From Algibacter sp. L3A6 (GTDB lineage: Bacteria; Bacteroidota; Bacteroidia; Flavobacteriales; Flavobacteriaceae), in the NCBI RefSeq assembly GCF_009796825.1, contig NZ_CP047030.1, positions 62,001-126,000 of the forward strand: DNA of 64,000 bases. Direction: 5' to 3'. The notes beneath the pieces were generated by a model that was not told the origin of the DNA, did not search any database, and saw only the letters and a list, made by a program, of their open reading frames with translations. This document shows positions 47,885 to 56,125 of this stretch, one piece after another. The position numbers and the translations under genes were made by a program. The stretch's first letter is position 1; each line of letters starts with the position of its first letter.

Positions 47885-48757
47885 ATGAAACTGCACCTTT
47901 TAGATCGTAGTAACCTCACCAATAGTTCGTTTACCACTAAAATTAACGAATATCCTTATTTTTTAAAAATATGGCATTACCATCCTGAGCTAGAGCTTGT
48001 GGTAGTTTTAAAGAGTGAAGGCACCTGCTTTATTGGTGATAGTGTTGAAAAGTTTGGTATTGGCGATGTGGTACTTATTGGTAAAAACTTGCCGCACATG
48101 TGGCTTAATGACGATGGGTATTTCGAGCAAACTTCGGAGCAAACAGCCAAAGCCATTGCTATACATTTTAAAGAAAATTATTTAGGTCCCAAATTCTTCG
48201 AAACGCCAGAAATGATTCATATTTTAGAATTATTTAAACGTGCTAGCTACGGACTCAAGTTTTTGAATGTTAATAAAAAACTCCTTAACGATATTAAAAG
48301 CATGCTCGCTCTAGAAGGTTTCGAAAAAACCATGGCATTTTTAAACATTTTGCACGCTTTAGCAAAACATACCGACACTAAAAAGCTATCCAGTCAAGGT
48401 TTTATAAATTCCTTTAATTCCTCTAAAAGTGATACCCAAGATAATGTGCAGGCTTATATTTTTAAAAATTTCAATTTAGATATTTCACTTAATAAAGCTG
48501 CTGAAATTGCACATATGAATCCTTCGGCCTTTAGCCGCTACTTTAAGCGTGTTAACAAAAAAACGTTTTCTAGATACGTTACCGAAATCCGCATTGGCTA
48601 TGCTTGTAAGCTGCTCTTAGAGAACAGATTCAACATTTCAAAAATATGTTACGAGTCTGGTTTTAATAACATTTCTAACTTTAATAGGCAGTTTAAAATC
48701 GTGATGAACTACACACCTTCGGAGTATTTGGAGAAGCACAAAACAAAGCACGATTAA
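47885..48757 (+). CDS. AraC-family transcriptional regulator with cupin sensor
   Basis: A 290-aa regulator. The N-terminal cupin-like domain (about 20-110; YFLKIWHYHPELELVVVLKSEG, GIGDVVLIGKNLPHMWLND) is followed by a C-terminal AraC domain with two helix-turn-helices (LNKAAEIAHMNPSAFSRYFK and ISKICYESGFNNISNFNRQF, then YTPSEYLEKH). The ligand is unknown. Its position 172 nt upstream of lutABC on the same strand suggests that it regulates lactate use, by context only. Confidence 0.93.
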   Translation: MKLHLLDRSNLTNSSFTTKINEYPYFLKIWHYHPELELVVVLKSEGTCFIGDSVEKFGIGDVVLIGKNLPHMWLNDDGYFEQTSEQTAKAIAIHFKENYLGPKFFETPEMIHILELFKRASYGLKFLNVNKKLLNDIKSMLALEGFEKTMAFLNILHALAKHTDTKKLSSQGFINSFNSSKSDTQDNVQAYIFKNFNLDISLNKAAEIAHMNPSAFSRYFKRVNKKTFSRYVTEIRIGYACKLLLENRFNISKICYESGFNNISNFNRQFKIVMNYTPSEYLEKHKTKHD

Positions 48758-48845
48758 TTGCACTTTTTAATCAAAAAATCAATACAAGGCAAAAAAAGTA
48801 TCACACACGATCAAAAATTAGGCAGACTGGTATACTATTTCCTTC

Positions 48846-48853
48846 TAATTTTG
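48846..48853 (+). promoter_or_regulatory. Candidate -7 element of lutABC
   Basis: TAATTTTG lies 76 nt before the lutA ATG and fits TAnnTTTG. A GTATAC core lies about 15 nt upstream (48831-48836). In the 172-bp gap between araC and lutA nothing else was recognised. Confidence 0.4.
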
Positions 48854-48929
48854 TCCTGCGCTGTAAAACGGTTTTAAAACTTCATTTTAAACCATTTTAG
48901 AAGCCCAAGTCATTTAAATTAGAAATTTT

Positions 48930-49667
48930 ATGAAAGTAGGTTTATTTATTCCCTGTTACATCAATCAACTCTATCCGCAAGTTGGTAAAGCAACTTTAGA
49001 ACTTTTAGAAAAACTAAAGGTTGATGTTGCTTATCCATCAGGGCAAACCTGTTGCGGACAACCCATGGCCAATTCGGGTTACGAGTACGAATCGGTTGGT
49101 GCTTGCAATAATTTTGTTGATAATTTTAAAGACTTCGATTACATTGTTACGCCTTCTGGAAGTTGTGCTTATCATGTAAAAAAGCATTACGATATTATTC
49201 CACAAACCGACGATGTTACTAAGGTTAGAAACAATGTTTACGAGTTGTGCGACTTCATATTAAATATTTTAAAAGTTAAAGATTTAGGCGCATCATTCCC
49301 CTTTAAGGTCGGTGTACATAAAAGTTGCCACGGTTTACGAGGCCTACGTTTAGGTTCTTGCTCGGAAGTGGTAGGCCCGCGTTTTTCTTACATTGAAGAA
49401 TTACTACAAGAAGTAAAAGGCGTAGAATTAATGCCTGTAAAACGAAGTGATGAATGTTGCGGATTTGGTGGCACATTTGCCGTTACCGAAGAGGCCATTT
49501 CTGTAAAAATGGGGAAAGATAAAATTAAAGATCATTTAGAAAGTGGTGTTGAAGTTATGACGGCCACCGACACCTCCTGTTTAATGCATTTAGAAGGTTT
49601 GGTTAACCGAAACCAACAGCCTTTAAAAATCTTGCATATTGCCGAAATTTTAAACAGTAGTCTTTAA
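48930..49667 (+). CDS. lutA: L-lactate utilisation protein LutA (Fe-S oxidoreductase)
   Basis: A 245-aa cytoplasmic subunit of the LutABC L-lactate oxidation complex. It has the two CCG domains that bind iron-sulfur or heterodisulfide-type clusters: QTCCGQPMANSGY (about residue 41) and DECCGFGGTFAV (about 175), with CHGLRGLRLGSCSEV between. Length matches B. subtilis LutA (238). First of three co-directional genes, with a 36-nt gap to lutB. Confidence 0.93.
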   Translation: MKVGLFIPCYINQLYPQVGKATLELLEKLKVDVAYPSGQTCCGQPMANSGYEYESVGACNNFVDNFKDFDYIVTPSGSCAYHVKKHYDIIPQTDDVTKVRNNVYELCDFILNILKVKDLGASFPFKVGVHKSCHGLRGLRLGSCSEVVGPRFSYIEELLQEVKGVELMPVKRSDECCGFGGTFAVTEEAISVKMGKDKIKDHLESGVEVMTATDTSCLMHLEGLVNRNQQPLKILHIAEILNSSL

Positions 49668-49703
49668 TTTTAACCGCCAACAGGTGCTGTAAAACAAAAC
49701 ATT

Positions 49704-51083
49704 ATGAGTCATCCAAAACTAGCTAGCATATTTAATAAAGACGAAAAAAAAGTCGATTGGCATGATAAGGCCTTGTGGTTTGTTCGCCATAAACGCGACA
49801 AATCTGTACACCATGTGCAAGGTTGGGAAGAGCTAAGAAACTTGGGGCATGGCATTAAAGCGCACATGCTTTCTAATCTCGATATTTACTTACGTGAGTT
49901 TGAAGCCAATGCCAACAAAAACGGTGTAGAAGTACACTGGGCGGCCAATGGCGAAGAGCACAACCAAATAGTACATAAAATTTTAAAAGATAACAACGCT
50001 AAAAAAGTTGTAAAAAGTAAGTCGATGTTAACTGAAGAATGCCATTTAAATCCGCATTTGGAAGCCGATGGAATAGAAGTTATCGATACCGATTTAGGTG
50101 AGCGTATTGTGCAATTGGCCAAAGAGCCGCCTAGTCATATTGTATTGCCAGCCATACATAAAAACAAACATGAGGTAGACGAGTTGTTTCAAGAACATTT
50201 AGGCACAAAACCTTGTGATGGCGATCCGCAATATTTAACTGGAGAAGCGAGAAAACATTTAAGACAAAAATTTATTGAAGCCGATGCTGCAATTACCGGT
50301 GTAAATTTCGCCATTGCAGAAACTGGAGGCTTTGTAGTTTGCACCAATGAAGGTAATGCCGATATGGGCGCACATTTAGCTCCTGTACATATTGCCTGCA
50401 TGGGTGTCGAGAAAATAATACCAAAGCAAGAACACTTAGGTGTGTTTTTACGCTTATTAGCAAGGTCGGCTACTGGGCAACCGGTAACCACTTATTCATC
50501 GCATTTTAAAAAACCTAGCGATGGCAGAAAAATGCACATAGTAATTGTAGATAATGGAAGATCGGAGCAATTAAGTCGTCCGGATTTTAGAGCCTCTTTA
50601 CACTGTATTCGTTGTGGCGCTTGTATGAATACTTGCCCAATTTACAGACGTAGTGGTGGCCATAGTTACGATGCTACCATTCCAGGACCAATTGGTTCTA
50701 TTCTATCGCCAGGTAAAGATTTAACAAAACACAGCAGCTTACCCTTTGCCTCTACCCTTTGCGGATCTTGTTCGGATGTGTGTCCGGTGAAAATCGACAT
50801 CCATGCGCAACTTTATAAATGGCGACAAATTATTACTAAAGAAACGCCACAGCCTTTTATAAAAAAGAAGTCTATGCAAGTTATGGGAAGCATTTTTGCT
50901 AAACCTAAACAATTTGAAAAGGTTGGAAAAATTGCGCGTTGGAGTTTAAGAACCTTACCAAAAGCGGTAATAAACTCGAAACCCAATGCCTGGGGAAAAG
51001 CCCGTGATTTACCAACAGGTCCAAAAGAAAGTTTTGACGATTGGTACAAGAAAAGAGAAGAAAACAAAGGTAAAAACAACTAA
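49704..51083 (+). CDS. lutB: L-lactate utilisation protein LutB
   Basis: A 459-aa subunit. The N-terminal LUD-like part includes SMLTEECHLNPHLEADGIEV, GVNFAIAETGGFVVCTNEGN, and GMEK/GVEKIIP-type strands. The C-terminal ferredoxin-like part has two 4Fe-4S motifs, CIRCGACMNTCPIY (about 300) and CGSCSDVCPVK (about 350), then a basic tail. LutB is thought to pass electrons from lactate to the chain. It is 3 nt upstream of lutC. Confidence 0.93.
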   Translation: MSHPKLASIFNKDEKKVDWHDKALWFVRHKRDKSVHHVQGWEELRNLGHGIKAHMLSNLDIYLREFEANANKNGVEVHWAANGEEHNQIVHKILKDNNAKKVVKSKSMLTEECHLNPHLEADGIEVIDTDLGERIVQLAKEPPSHIVLPAIHKNKHEVDELFQEHLGTKPCDGDPQYLTGEARKHLRQKFIEADAAITGVNFAIAETGGFVVCTNEGNADMGAHLAPVHIACMGVEKIIPKQEHLGVFLRLLARSATGQPVTTYSSHFKKPSDGRKMHIVIVDNGRSEQLSRPDFRASLHCIRCGACMNTCPIYRRSGGHSYDATIPGPIGSILSPGKDLTKHSSLPFASTLCGSCSDVCPVKIDIHAQLYKWRQIITKETPQPFIKKKSMQVMGSIFAKPKQFEKVGKIARWSLRTLPKAVINSKPNAWGKARDLPTGPKESFDDWYKKREENKGKNN

Positions 51084-51086
51084 GCT

Positions 51087-51674
51087 ATGAGCAGTAGAGA
51101 TAAAATATTAAGCCGAATAGAAGCTAATAAACCAGACGCTTTGCCGTTACCAAACATAGATTTAGCGCTGTTTGATGAAGGTTTAGATTTAGTACAGGAA
51201 TTTACCAAGAAAGCCGAAGTTGTTGGAGCAAACGTTATTGAAATAGCCTCTAACGATGTTGTTGCACAGGTTGAAAACTTGTTTCCGGATGCTAAAATTA
51301 AATATTCGGCTATAGAGAACACCAGTGCTTTTAACACTATAGATTTAGCAAACATTGAAAAACCACAAGATTTAGAAGATTTAGATATTTTAATTCTTGA
51401 AAGTGAATTGGCTGTAGCCGAAAACGGATCGGTTTGGGTAACCGATAAGCAATTACCTATGCGTGTTTTACCGTTTATTACAAAACACCTTGTTATTGTA
51501 ACCAGTAAAGACAATATTGTGCCTTATATGCACCAAGCGTACCAAAAAATAAATGCTGGCAATTCAAACGATTTTGGAGTATTTATTGCTGGGCCATCTA
51601 AAACAGCCGATATTGAGCAATCGCTTGTTATTGGCGCACATGGCGCTTTAAGTTTAACTTTATTATTGAAATAA
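51087..51674 (+). CDS. lutC: L-lactate utilisation protein LutC (LUD domain)
   Basis: A 195-aa LUD-domain protein: MSSRDKILSRIEANKPDALP, then ILESELAVAENGSVWVTD and the C-terminal GVFIAGPSKTADIEQSLVIG followed by HGALSLTLLL, the strongly conserved end of the family. It completes the LutABC set. The gene is followed at once by a strong terminator. Confidence 0.93.
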   Translation: MSSRDKILSRIEANKPDALPLPNIDLALFDEGLDLVQEFTKKAEVVGANVIEIASNDVVAQVENLFPDAKIKYSAIENTSAFNTIDLANIEKPQDLEDLDILILESELAVAENGSVWVTDKQLPMRVLPFITKHLVIVTSKDNIVPYMHQAYQKINAGNSNDFGVFIAGPSKTADIEQSLVIGAHGALSLTLLLK

Positions 51675-51677
51675 AAT

Positions 51678-51714
51678 AAAAAAGCTCAAAAGATTAAATC
51701 TTTTGAGCTTTTTA
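51678..51714. terminator. Bidirectional terminator after lutC
   Basis: Stem AAAAGCTCAAAAGAT / ATCTTTTGAGCTTTT with a 3-nt loop and T-runs on both sides, between lutC (plus) and the small lipoprotein gene (minus). Confidence 0.9.
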
Positions 51715-51735
51715 AATATACGTTTTACCAAGTTA

Positions 51736-51960
51736 CTATCTCGGCTTGTAAATAGCGCCTGTTGCAAAATCTACAATTAAACTAGGTGCAAAAATTATAA
51801 TATCGGCTATTAATGCCACAACTCTTACTTGGCGTTGTTGTTCGCCTCCAGCTGGTTTTCTTTTTTGAGATGCCGTTACTGGACCTCCAAAAACGGTGGC
51901 ACAACTAGACATCATAATCGCTACTAATACTAAAGCTACTACATTTTTCATTTTCTTCAT
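51736..51960 (-). CDS. Small lipoprotein (74 aa)
   Basis: The signal sequence MKKMKNVVALVLVAIM is followed by the lipobox MSSC, with Cys20. A basic segment (TASQKRKPAGGEQQRQVR), a second hydrophobic stretch (VVALIADIIIFAPSLIVDF) and the tail ATGAIYKPR complete it, a pattern seen in small Bacteroidota lipoproteins with no known role. The start is at ATG 51960; a longer frame from 52017 only adds residues that spoil the signal peptide. Confidence 0.75.
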   Translation of the reverse strand: MKKMKNVVALVLVAIMMSSCATVFGGPVTASQKRKPAGGEQQRQVRVVALIADIIIFAPSLIVDFATGAIYKPR

Positions 51961-52070
51961 CGTGAGAATTATTAGAGTGTTAAACAAACAATTTAAGCAA
52001 TATTTATTTAAAAGCAAATTTTTAAAACATGAGCTTTAATTAGCTTGTGCTTCATTAGAAAGCTAAATAC

Positions 52071-52394
52071 CTACTCTAAACCAATTTCATCGATCATTAC
52101 ATCGGTATTAGGTTTGTTCTTCTCCCACGTTTTCTCTAAATATTTATACAGTAAATAAGCGCTTAAAAGTCCAAAAGGAAGCATTATAATACCTAACAAC
52201 GTGTCGTTAACACCATCTATAGCACCTGGTGCTACAAGTTCTGCTATTATACCTAAAGCGAACGCAAAAATGACGATACCTGCGTAATACACCACGATGC
52301 CTAAAATAGCAAAACCCCATTGGCTTTTATTGTAGACTTCTGCCAATTTGTAAAAATACTTGCCTATCCAATACAGTAATACTAATGCTAACAT
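52071..52394 (-). CDS. Small membrane protein (107 aa)
   Basis: Three hydrophobic segments (LALVLLYWIGKYFYKLA at the start, FAILGIVVYYAGIVIFAFAL, LLGIIMLPFGLLSAYLLY) and an acidic soluble tail. No named family recognised. It is not clearly part of the cassette run that starts further right; 170 bp without a gene separate the two, holding a nested inverted repeat (AATGATAA / TTATCATT at 52500-52534). Confidence 0.65.
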   Translation of the reverse strand: MLALVLLYWIGKYFYKLAEVYNKSQWGFAILGIVVYYAGIVIFAFALGIIAELVAPGAIDGVNDTLLGIIMLPFGLLSAYLLYKYLEKTWEKNKPNTDVMIDEIGLE

Positions 52395-52564
52395 GTTTTC
52401 GGTTTTAATTGATTTGGTTAATGGTTTTAATATTTTAACAATTTAGGTAAAATATTTATAATGGGGTTTGGTTATTTTAACAAGGTCATGATTTTAATTA
52501 ATGATAATACTTAAGAGGTATTGAGGTTATCATTAAAAGTATCTTCCATAAACGTTTACCTTGT

Positions 52565-52966
52565 TTATTCATTTTGATGCTCCAATATTAATTCAATTTT
52601 ATTTTCTGAAATCAGTTTTTGAATATCACTAAAATTCAATTGTTTTATTTTTTCAATCTTTGTTTTTGGTCGATATACTTTTATTTTTGAATAGTAACTT
52701 GCCTTACTTGCAAAAGTGTATAAATCGGTTGAATCCATCTTTTTTGTCCAAACGTTTAATCTTTTCCAATTTTTTCCAACAATTCCAAATTGAGAAATTT
52801 CTTCATTAACTATTATATCTAAATCTTTTGATTGATAAAAAATCTCTTGATAATCACCATATTGATCTTCAATTTCCATTAAAGAAAGTCCATAAGCAAT
52901 AACCCCAGCAACTGCAGTTATTGCAATTCCTAAAACCAAAAGTCCATATTTTAATGATTTACTCAA
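52565..52966 (-). CDS. Membrane-anchored hypothetical protein (133 aa)
   Basis: One N-terminal membrane helix (YGLLVLGIAITAVAGVIAYG) is followed by a soluble domain with a Tyr/Lys-rich core (SDIQKLISENKIELILEHQNE at the end). No named family recognised. It is the first gene in a run of small minus-strand genes separated by hairpin-forming spacers. Its upstream flank is GGTTAGAACGTG, the start of the first spacer. Confidence 0.6.
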   Translation of the reverse strand: MSKSLKYGLLVLGIAITAVAGVIAYGLSLMEIEDQYGDYQEIFYQSKDLDIIVNEEISQFGIVGKNWKRLNVWTKKMDSTDLYTFASKASYYSKIKVYRPKTKIEKIKQLNFSDIQKLISENKIELILEHQNE

Positions 52967-52980
52967 TGTTTACTAAAATT

Positions 52981-53100
52981 GGTTAGAACGTGTCTATATG
53001 GTTTTTGCGTGGTTTAAGCACCTAATCTATTTGAAAGAGTCCGCGAAGATTTTCAGAAGTAAGCTAAAACTAGCAGTAAATTATATACTTTGTTAATCAC
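52981..53100. repeat. Hairpin-forming cassette spacer A (120 bp)
   Basis: The ends form an imperfect inverted repeat: GTTAGAACGTGTCTATATGG (52982-53001) against the complement of ATTATATACTTTGTTAATCA (53080-53099). The interior resembles the other spacers (GCGTGGTTTAAGCAC; AAGCTAAAACTAGC). It fills nearly the entire gap between two small genes. Confidence 0.65.
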
Positions 53101-53106
53101 AGTAAT

Positions 53107-53826
53107 TTATATTATTTTAACTAATGGAATTTCCATTTCTAACGTTTCTTTTTTTTCCTTATTCATAAACCTTGGCAAGGTTCTCAAATGTTTTAACTTC
53201 TTTAAATTCAGTAATGGTGAAATATCATAATTTTTATTCTCAACATTTAGAATCATATTTAAGTATTCCAAATTATTCAATTCTGATAAAGGCTCAATAT
53301 TTTTAACGGCTTTCCCAGTTCCTCCCATTCTTCCGTGGTCTAACCATAATTCCTTTAATTGAGGTAACGTTGTAAGTGGTTTTAATTCATACAAATTCTT
53401 AATTCCATAAATATATAATGTTTTTAAGTTTTCCAAATTCGCAATAAAATTGATGTTTTCTACTTTAGTTATTCCACTTAAAATTAAAACTTCTAAAGAT
53501 TTTAAAACGGATAAATTTGGAATGGCATCTTGTTTGTTGTTAGAGATGTTAAGATATTTTAGATTTGGTAATGAAGCAATTACACTCAAACGCTCTTCAT
53601 CTAAGTCATTTAGTATTATTCCTTCAACAACTTTATTTCCAATCAAATGTTCATAATTGAAATAATTCAGTTTAAATTTTTTAAGAGGCGTTGGCATGTC
53701 TATTATTTCAGAATTAGTTGGTAATTCAGAAATATCAAATGGGCAACGAACAGTTCCTTCTAAAATTCCCAAATGTGGGTAATCAGATGGTGATTTACTT
53801 TCGGCCAAATAGTTGTTCCAGTTCAT
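53107..53826 (-). CDS. Leucine-rich repeat protein (239 aa)
   Basis: Cytoplasmic by appearance: no signal peptide. After an N-terminal part without repeats (MNWNNYLAESKSPSDYPHLG) come about six LRR units, e.g. LPNLKYLNISNNK, LKSLEVLILSGIT, LENLKTLYIYGIK, LPQLKELWLDHGR and LNNLEYLNMILN. Likely protein-binding; partner unknown. The ATG at 53826 is preferred over 53880, because the longer start would run into the spacer repeat. The flanks are GTTAATCACAGTAA (left) and TTATTGCGGCCAAC (right), a partly degenerate inverted repeat. Confidence 0.75.
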   Translation of the reverse strand: MNWNNYLAESKSPSDYPHLGILEGTVRCPFDISELPTNSEIIDMPTPLKKFKLNYFNYEHLIGNKVVEGIILNDLDEERLSVIASLPNLKYLNISNNKQDAIPNLSVLKSLEVLILSGITKVENINFIANLENLKTLYIYGIKNLYELKPLTTLPQLKELWLDHGRMGGTGKAVKNIEPLSELNNLEYLNMILNVENKNYDISPLLNLKKLKHLRTLPRFMNKEKKETLEMEIPLVKII

Positions 53827-53835
53827 TTTTTTATT

Positions 53836-54035
53836 GCGGCCAACGTTTAGTATAAGAAACGTAGGGAAATAAATAAGCACTATCGTTTCAGTTTATTACT
53901 TAGCTAAATATAAATATTTTGCTTTTATTTTTTCTTCTATAAACGCCAAATTTTATATTTAGCGGACTTTGTAAATATGCACAGAACTTTGAATTTAGCA
54001 CAAACGCCCTATGTTTTTTATACCGTGTTAGCAGC
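53836..54035. repeat. Hairpin-forming cassette spacer B (200 bp)
   Basis: Outer arms GCGGCCAACG...TATAAGAAACGTAGGG and CCCTATGTTTTTTATACC...GTGTTAGCAGC pair imperfectly. Inner arms GCTAAATATAAATATTTTG (53903-53921) and CAAATTTTATATTTAGC (53947-53963) pair with a 25-nt apex. The inner arms sit symmetrically (67 and 72 nt from the ends), so the whole element can fold as one long hairpin. Confidence 0.75.
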
Positions 54036-54043
54036 TTTTTTCT

Positions 54044-54604
54044 TTAATATTCCTTGCTCTTTATTTGAAATTTAAAGTTCACATCTTCCGCAGTAAGTTT
54101 TATTTCTTTGTCCTTCTTCTTCAGAATAAATTCTAATGTAGGCTCCCAACCACTTTCTTGATTAGTTTCTCCACCCAAAATCTCAACACTATAAAATCCG
54201 TTTTCAAGATTAATTTTCGGGCGAATTCCATTTGATTTTAAAGAGTTTATTCCGTTTTCTTCAGTCCAATTTTTAAGATAAGGAATAGTCATTAAATATA
54301 TTTCTTGATTAACTATTTCGAGAAAATAACCAACTCTTTTGAATTGTAAATCATTCTCATTGTTATCAAATATGGAATCCTCAGAATTAATTTGAAAAAA
54401 AATATGATATGGATAATTAGCAATTCCTGATAATGGAATTAAAGCGCCCTTTTCTACAACTAAATCTCCGCTATTATTTTCTGTAAATTCAGAAATTAGA
54501 TTACTAGAAAGATTATTATCCGATTTGAATAATGAAAGTTTAGAAGGGTCTCCTAAAAAAAAGTAATCCCAAGTGTCATTTAAACATTCGGTAAATTTTA
54601 TCAT
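54044..54604 (-). CDS. Hypothetical cassette protein (186 aa)
   Basis: No named family recognised. Soluble and acidic, with no signal peptide: WDYFFLGDPSKLSLF near the start, GYFLEIVNQEIYLMTIPYLK in the middle, then SNGIRPKINLENGFYSVEIL and a lysine-rich beta tail. The RP-x-(I/L)-x-L-x-x-G-x-Y pattern resembles small immunity-like or regulatory beta proteins, but that is a guess. It is bracketed tightly by the perfect inverted repeat GTTAGCAGC (54027-54035) and GCTGCTAAC (54625-54633). Confidence 0.65.
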   Translation of the reverse strand: MIKFTECLNDTWDYFFLGDPSKLSLFKSDNNLSSNLISEFTENNSGDLVVEKGALIPLSGIANYPYHIFFQINSEDSIFDNNENDLQFKRVGYFLEIVNQEIYLMTIPYLKNWTEENGINSLKSNGIRPKINLENGFYSVEILGGETNQESGWEPTLEFILKKKDKEIKLTAEDVNFKFQIKSKEY

Positions 54605-54624
54605 TAGTAATTCTGTTTTTAATT

Positions 54625-54703
54625 GCTGCTAACGTGTTTGTATATGGTTTGTTGCGTGGTTTAGCACGTAATTTAGCAAATAAAAACCGAATAGAAAATG
54701 AAG
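54625..54703. repeat. Cassette spacer C, left part only (cut by the IS)
   Basis: GCTGCTAACGTG, then TATATGGTTTGTTGCGTGG and TTAGCACGTAATTTAGC: the same opening as spacers A and D. The second half is absent; the IS3-family element starts at 54704. Confidence 0.65.
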
Positions 54704-54732
54704 TGCCCCCAAATGTTTAGACAAATTTATAA

Positions 54733-55515
54733 TTAATTTTGATAATAATTAGCTCGATATTCAATCGGGCTCATTCCATTTAAATTTTGTTTAATTCTCT
54801 CATTATTATAATATTTTATATAGACTTTAATCTCTTTTTTTAACTGAGATATCGACTTATATTTATTTATATAAAACAATTCAGATTTTAGAATACCGAA
54901 GAAATTTTCTATCACAGCGTTATCTAAACAATTTCCTTTACGAGACATACTCTGAGTAATTCCTTTTTCTGTTAATAATCTTCGATACTGTTTCATTTGA
55001 TACTGCCATCCTTGATCTGAATGTAATATTAAATTTGTTTGATCTGGTATTTTCTTAAAAGACTTTTTCAGCATAATAGCTACTTGTTTAAAATCAGGTT
55101 TTTCAGATAATTGATAACTTATTATTTCTCTATTAAAGAGATCAATTATTGGAGATAGATATAGTTTTTTTCCTAAAACTTTAAATTCTGTAATATCTGT
55201 AGCCCATTTTTTATTTGGCCTAATAGCTTTAAAATTTCGTTGTAATATATTAGGAGCTGTTTCTCCTATTCGCCCTTTATAAGACTTGTATCTTTTAGCT
55301 CTGACTAAACTTTTTAAACCTAATTCACGCATCAACTTGAGTACTGTTTTATGATTTATTAGAGTGCCTATTTTGTTGATTTCTAAAGAGATTCTTCTAT
55401 AGCCATATCTTCCTTTGTGACGATGATATATTTGATGAATCAATAGTTTTATCACTTTATATTTATCAACTAAAAGACTTCTTTTATGATGATAATAATA
55501 ACTACTTCTTGCCAT
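54733..55515 (-). CDS. IS3-family transposase OrfB (integrase core)
   Basis: A 260-aa DDE transposase with the RNase-H fold: first Asp in KKWATDITEFKVLG, second in NLILHSDQGWQYQM, Glu in DNAVIENFFGILKSE, and the HRHKGRYGYRRISLEIN region upstream. In the frame upstream of the ATG, KAITELRHKYDLDILLYHTN joins smoothly to MARSSYYYH, so the working protein is probably an OrfA-OrfB fusion by -1 frameshift. Intact. Confidence 0.92.
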   Translation of the reverse strand: MARSSYYYHHKRSLLVDKYKVIKLLIHQIYHRHKGRYGYRRISLEINKIGTLINHKTVLKLMRELGLKSLVRAKRYKSYKGRIGETAPNILQRNFKAIRPNKKWATDITEFKVLGKKLYLSPIIDLFNREIISYQLSEKPDFKQVAIMLKKSFKKIPDQTNLILHSDQGWQYQMKQYRRLLTEKGITQSMSRKGNCLDNAVIENFFGILKSELFYINKYKSISQLKKEIKVYIKYYNNERIKQNLNGMSPIEYRANYYQN

Positions 55516-55565
55516 GTTCGTATGATATAATAAAATATCTAAATCATACTTATGCCTTAATTCTG

Positions 55566-56087
55566 TTATGGCTTTTGCTTTTTGTTTTGCTCTTGTTGAA
55601 TTAAGGCCTGTAACTTTTTTAGCAAGTCCAGTTCTGCACGTAATGATTCATTTTCTAATAAAAGTTCCTCTTCTCTTGTTAAAGGTTTATTAGACTTTTT
55701 TTTAGCTCTCTTAAATTGCATAGATTTTGGTTTACCTCTAGGTTTAATGTTTAAGCCTACAATACCCTCTTTTGTATAATTACGTTGCCACTTCATAATT
55801 ACAGATTTAGTAGGAATATTAAATTCTAAACAAGCTTGACTGAAAGATAATGAATCTTTGTCAATAGCTTTTAAAACTTTAAGTTTAAAAGGAATGCTAT
55901 ACACTTTGGTTTTTCTTGGTAATAGTGCTTTTTTACCATATTTTTCATAAAATCGAATCCAATCATGAAGGGTTGTATGATAACAACCATATAACTTAGA
56001 CACATCTTCAACTGTTTGGTGATTTTTTAAAACTTGCTTTACACATCGAAGTTTAAATGCGTAATCATACTTGACTTTTCTTCCCAT
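55566..56087 (-). CDS. IS3-family transposase OrfA (DNA-binding)
   Basis: A 173-aa protein with two helix-turn-helix units: KYDYAFKLRCVKQVLKNHQT then VSKLYGCYHTTLHDWIRFYE, and SFSQACLEFNIPTKSVIMKW in the second. A coiled coil follows (ELLLENESLRAELDLLKKLQ). This two-HTH plus leucine-zipper layout is typical of the IS150 group. Its end, QNKKQKP, lies on the presumed slip sequence. Confidence 0.9.
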   Translation of the reverse strand: MGRKVKYDYAFKLRCVKQVLKNHQTVEDVSKLYGCYHTTLHDWIRFYEKYGKKALLPRKTKVYSIPFKLKVLKAIDKDSLSFSQACLEFNIPTKSVIMKWQRNYTKEGIVGLNIKPRGKPKSMQFKRAKKKSNKPLTREEELLLENESLRAELDLLKKLQALIQQEQNKKQKP

Positions 56088-56125
56088 AATAATACCCTCA
56101 AATAGTGTCTAACTTTTTGGGAGCA

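Larger units (their letters stand above)
54704..56125 (-). mobile_element. IS3-family insertion sequence (IS150-like), 1422 bp
   Basis: Two ORFs (orfA 55566-56087, orfB 54733-55515) lie between imperfect terminal inverted repeats: left TGCCCCCAAATGTTTAGACA, right end complement TGCTCCCAAAAAGTTAGACA. The outer ends are TG...CA as in the family. orfB reads in the -1 frame from orfA, which ends after an A-rich slip site (AAAAAG), so a fused OrfAB is plausible. No target-site duplication is visible (left flank TGAAG, right flank GTTCA). The ORFs are intact. Confidence 0.9.

Noticed and set aside
51961..52017. Upstream start of the small lipoprotein at 52017
   Set aside because: It would place 19 extra residues before a standard lipoprotein signal.
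52500..52534. AATGATAA/TTATCATT nested inverted repeat as a further cassette end
   Set aside because: No match to the other spacer sequences and no GTT/AAC core; left as an unexplained inverted repeat.
53827..53880. Upstream start of the LRR gene at 53880
   Set aside because: The extension (18 residues) is encoded by the outer arm of the spacer repeat.
54044..54604. Toxin-immunity role for the 186-aa cassette protein
   Set aside because: No toxin partner or known immunity family motif is visible; the resemblance is too vague to claim.
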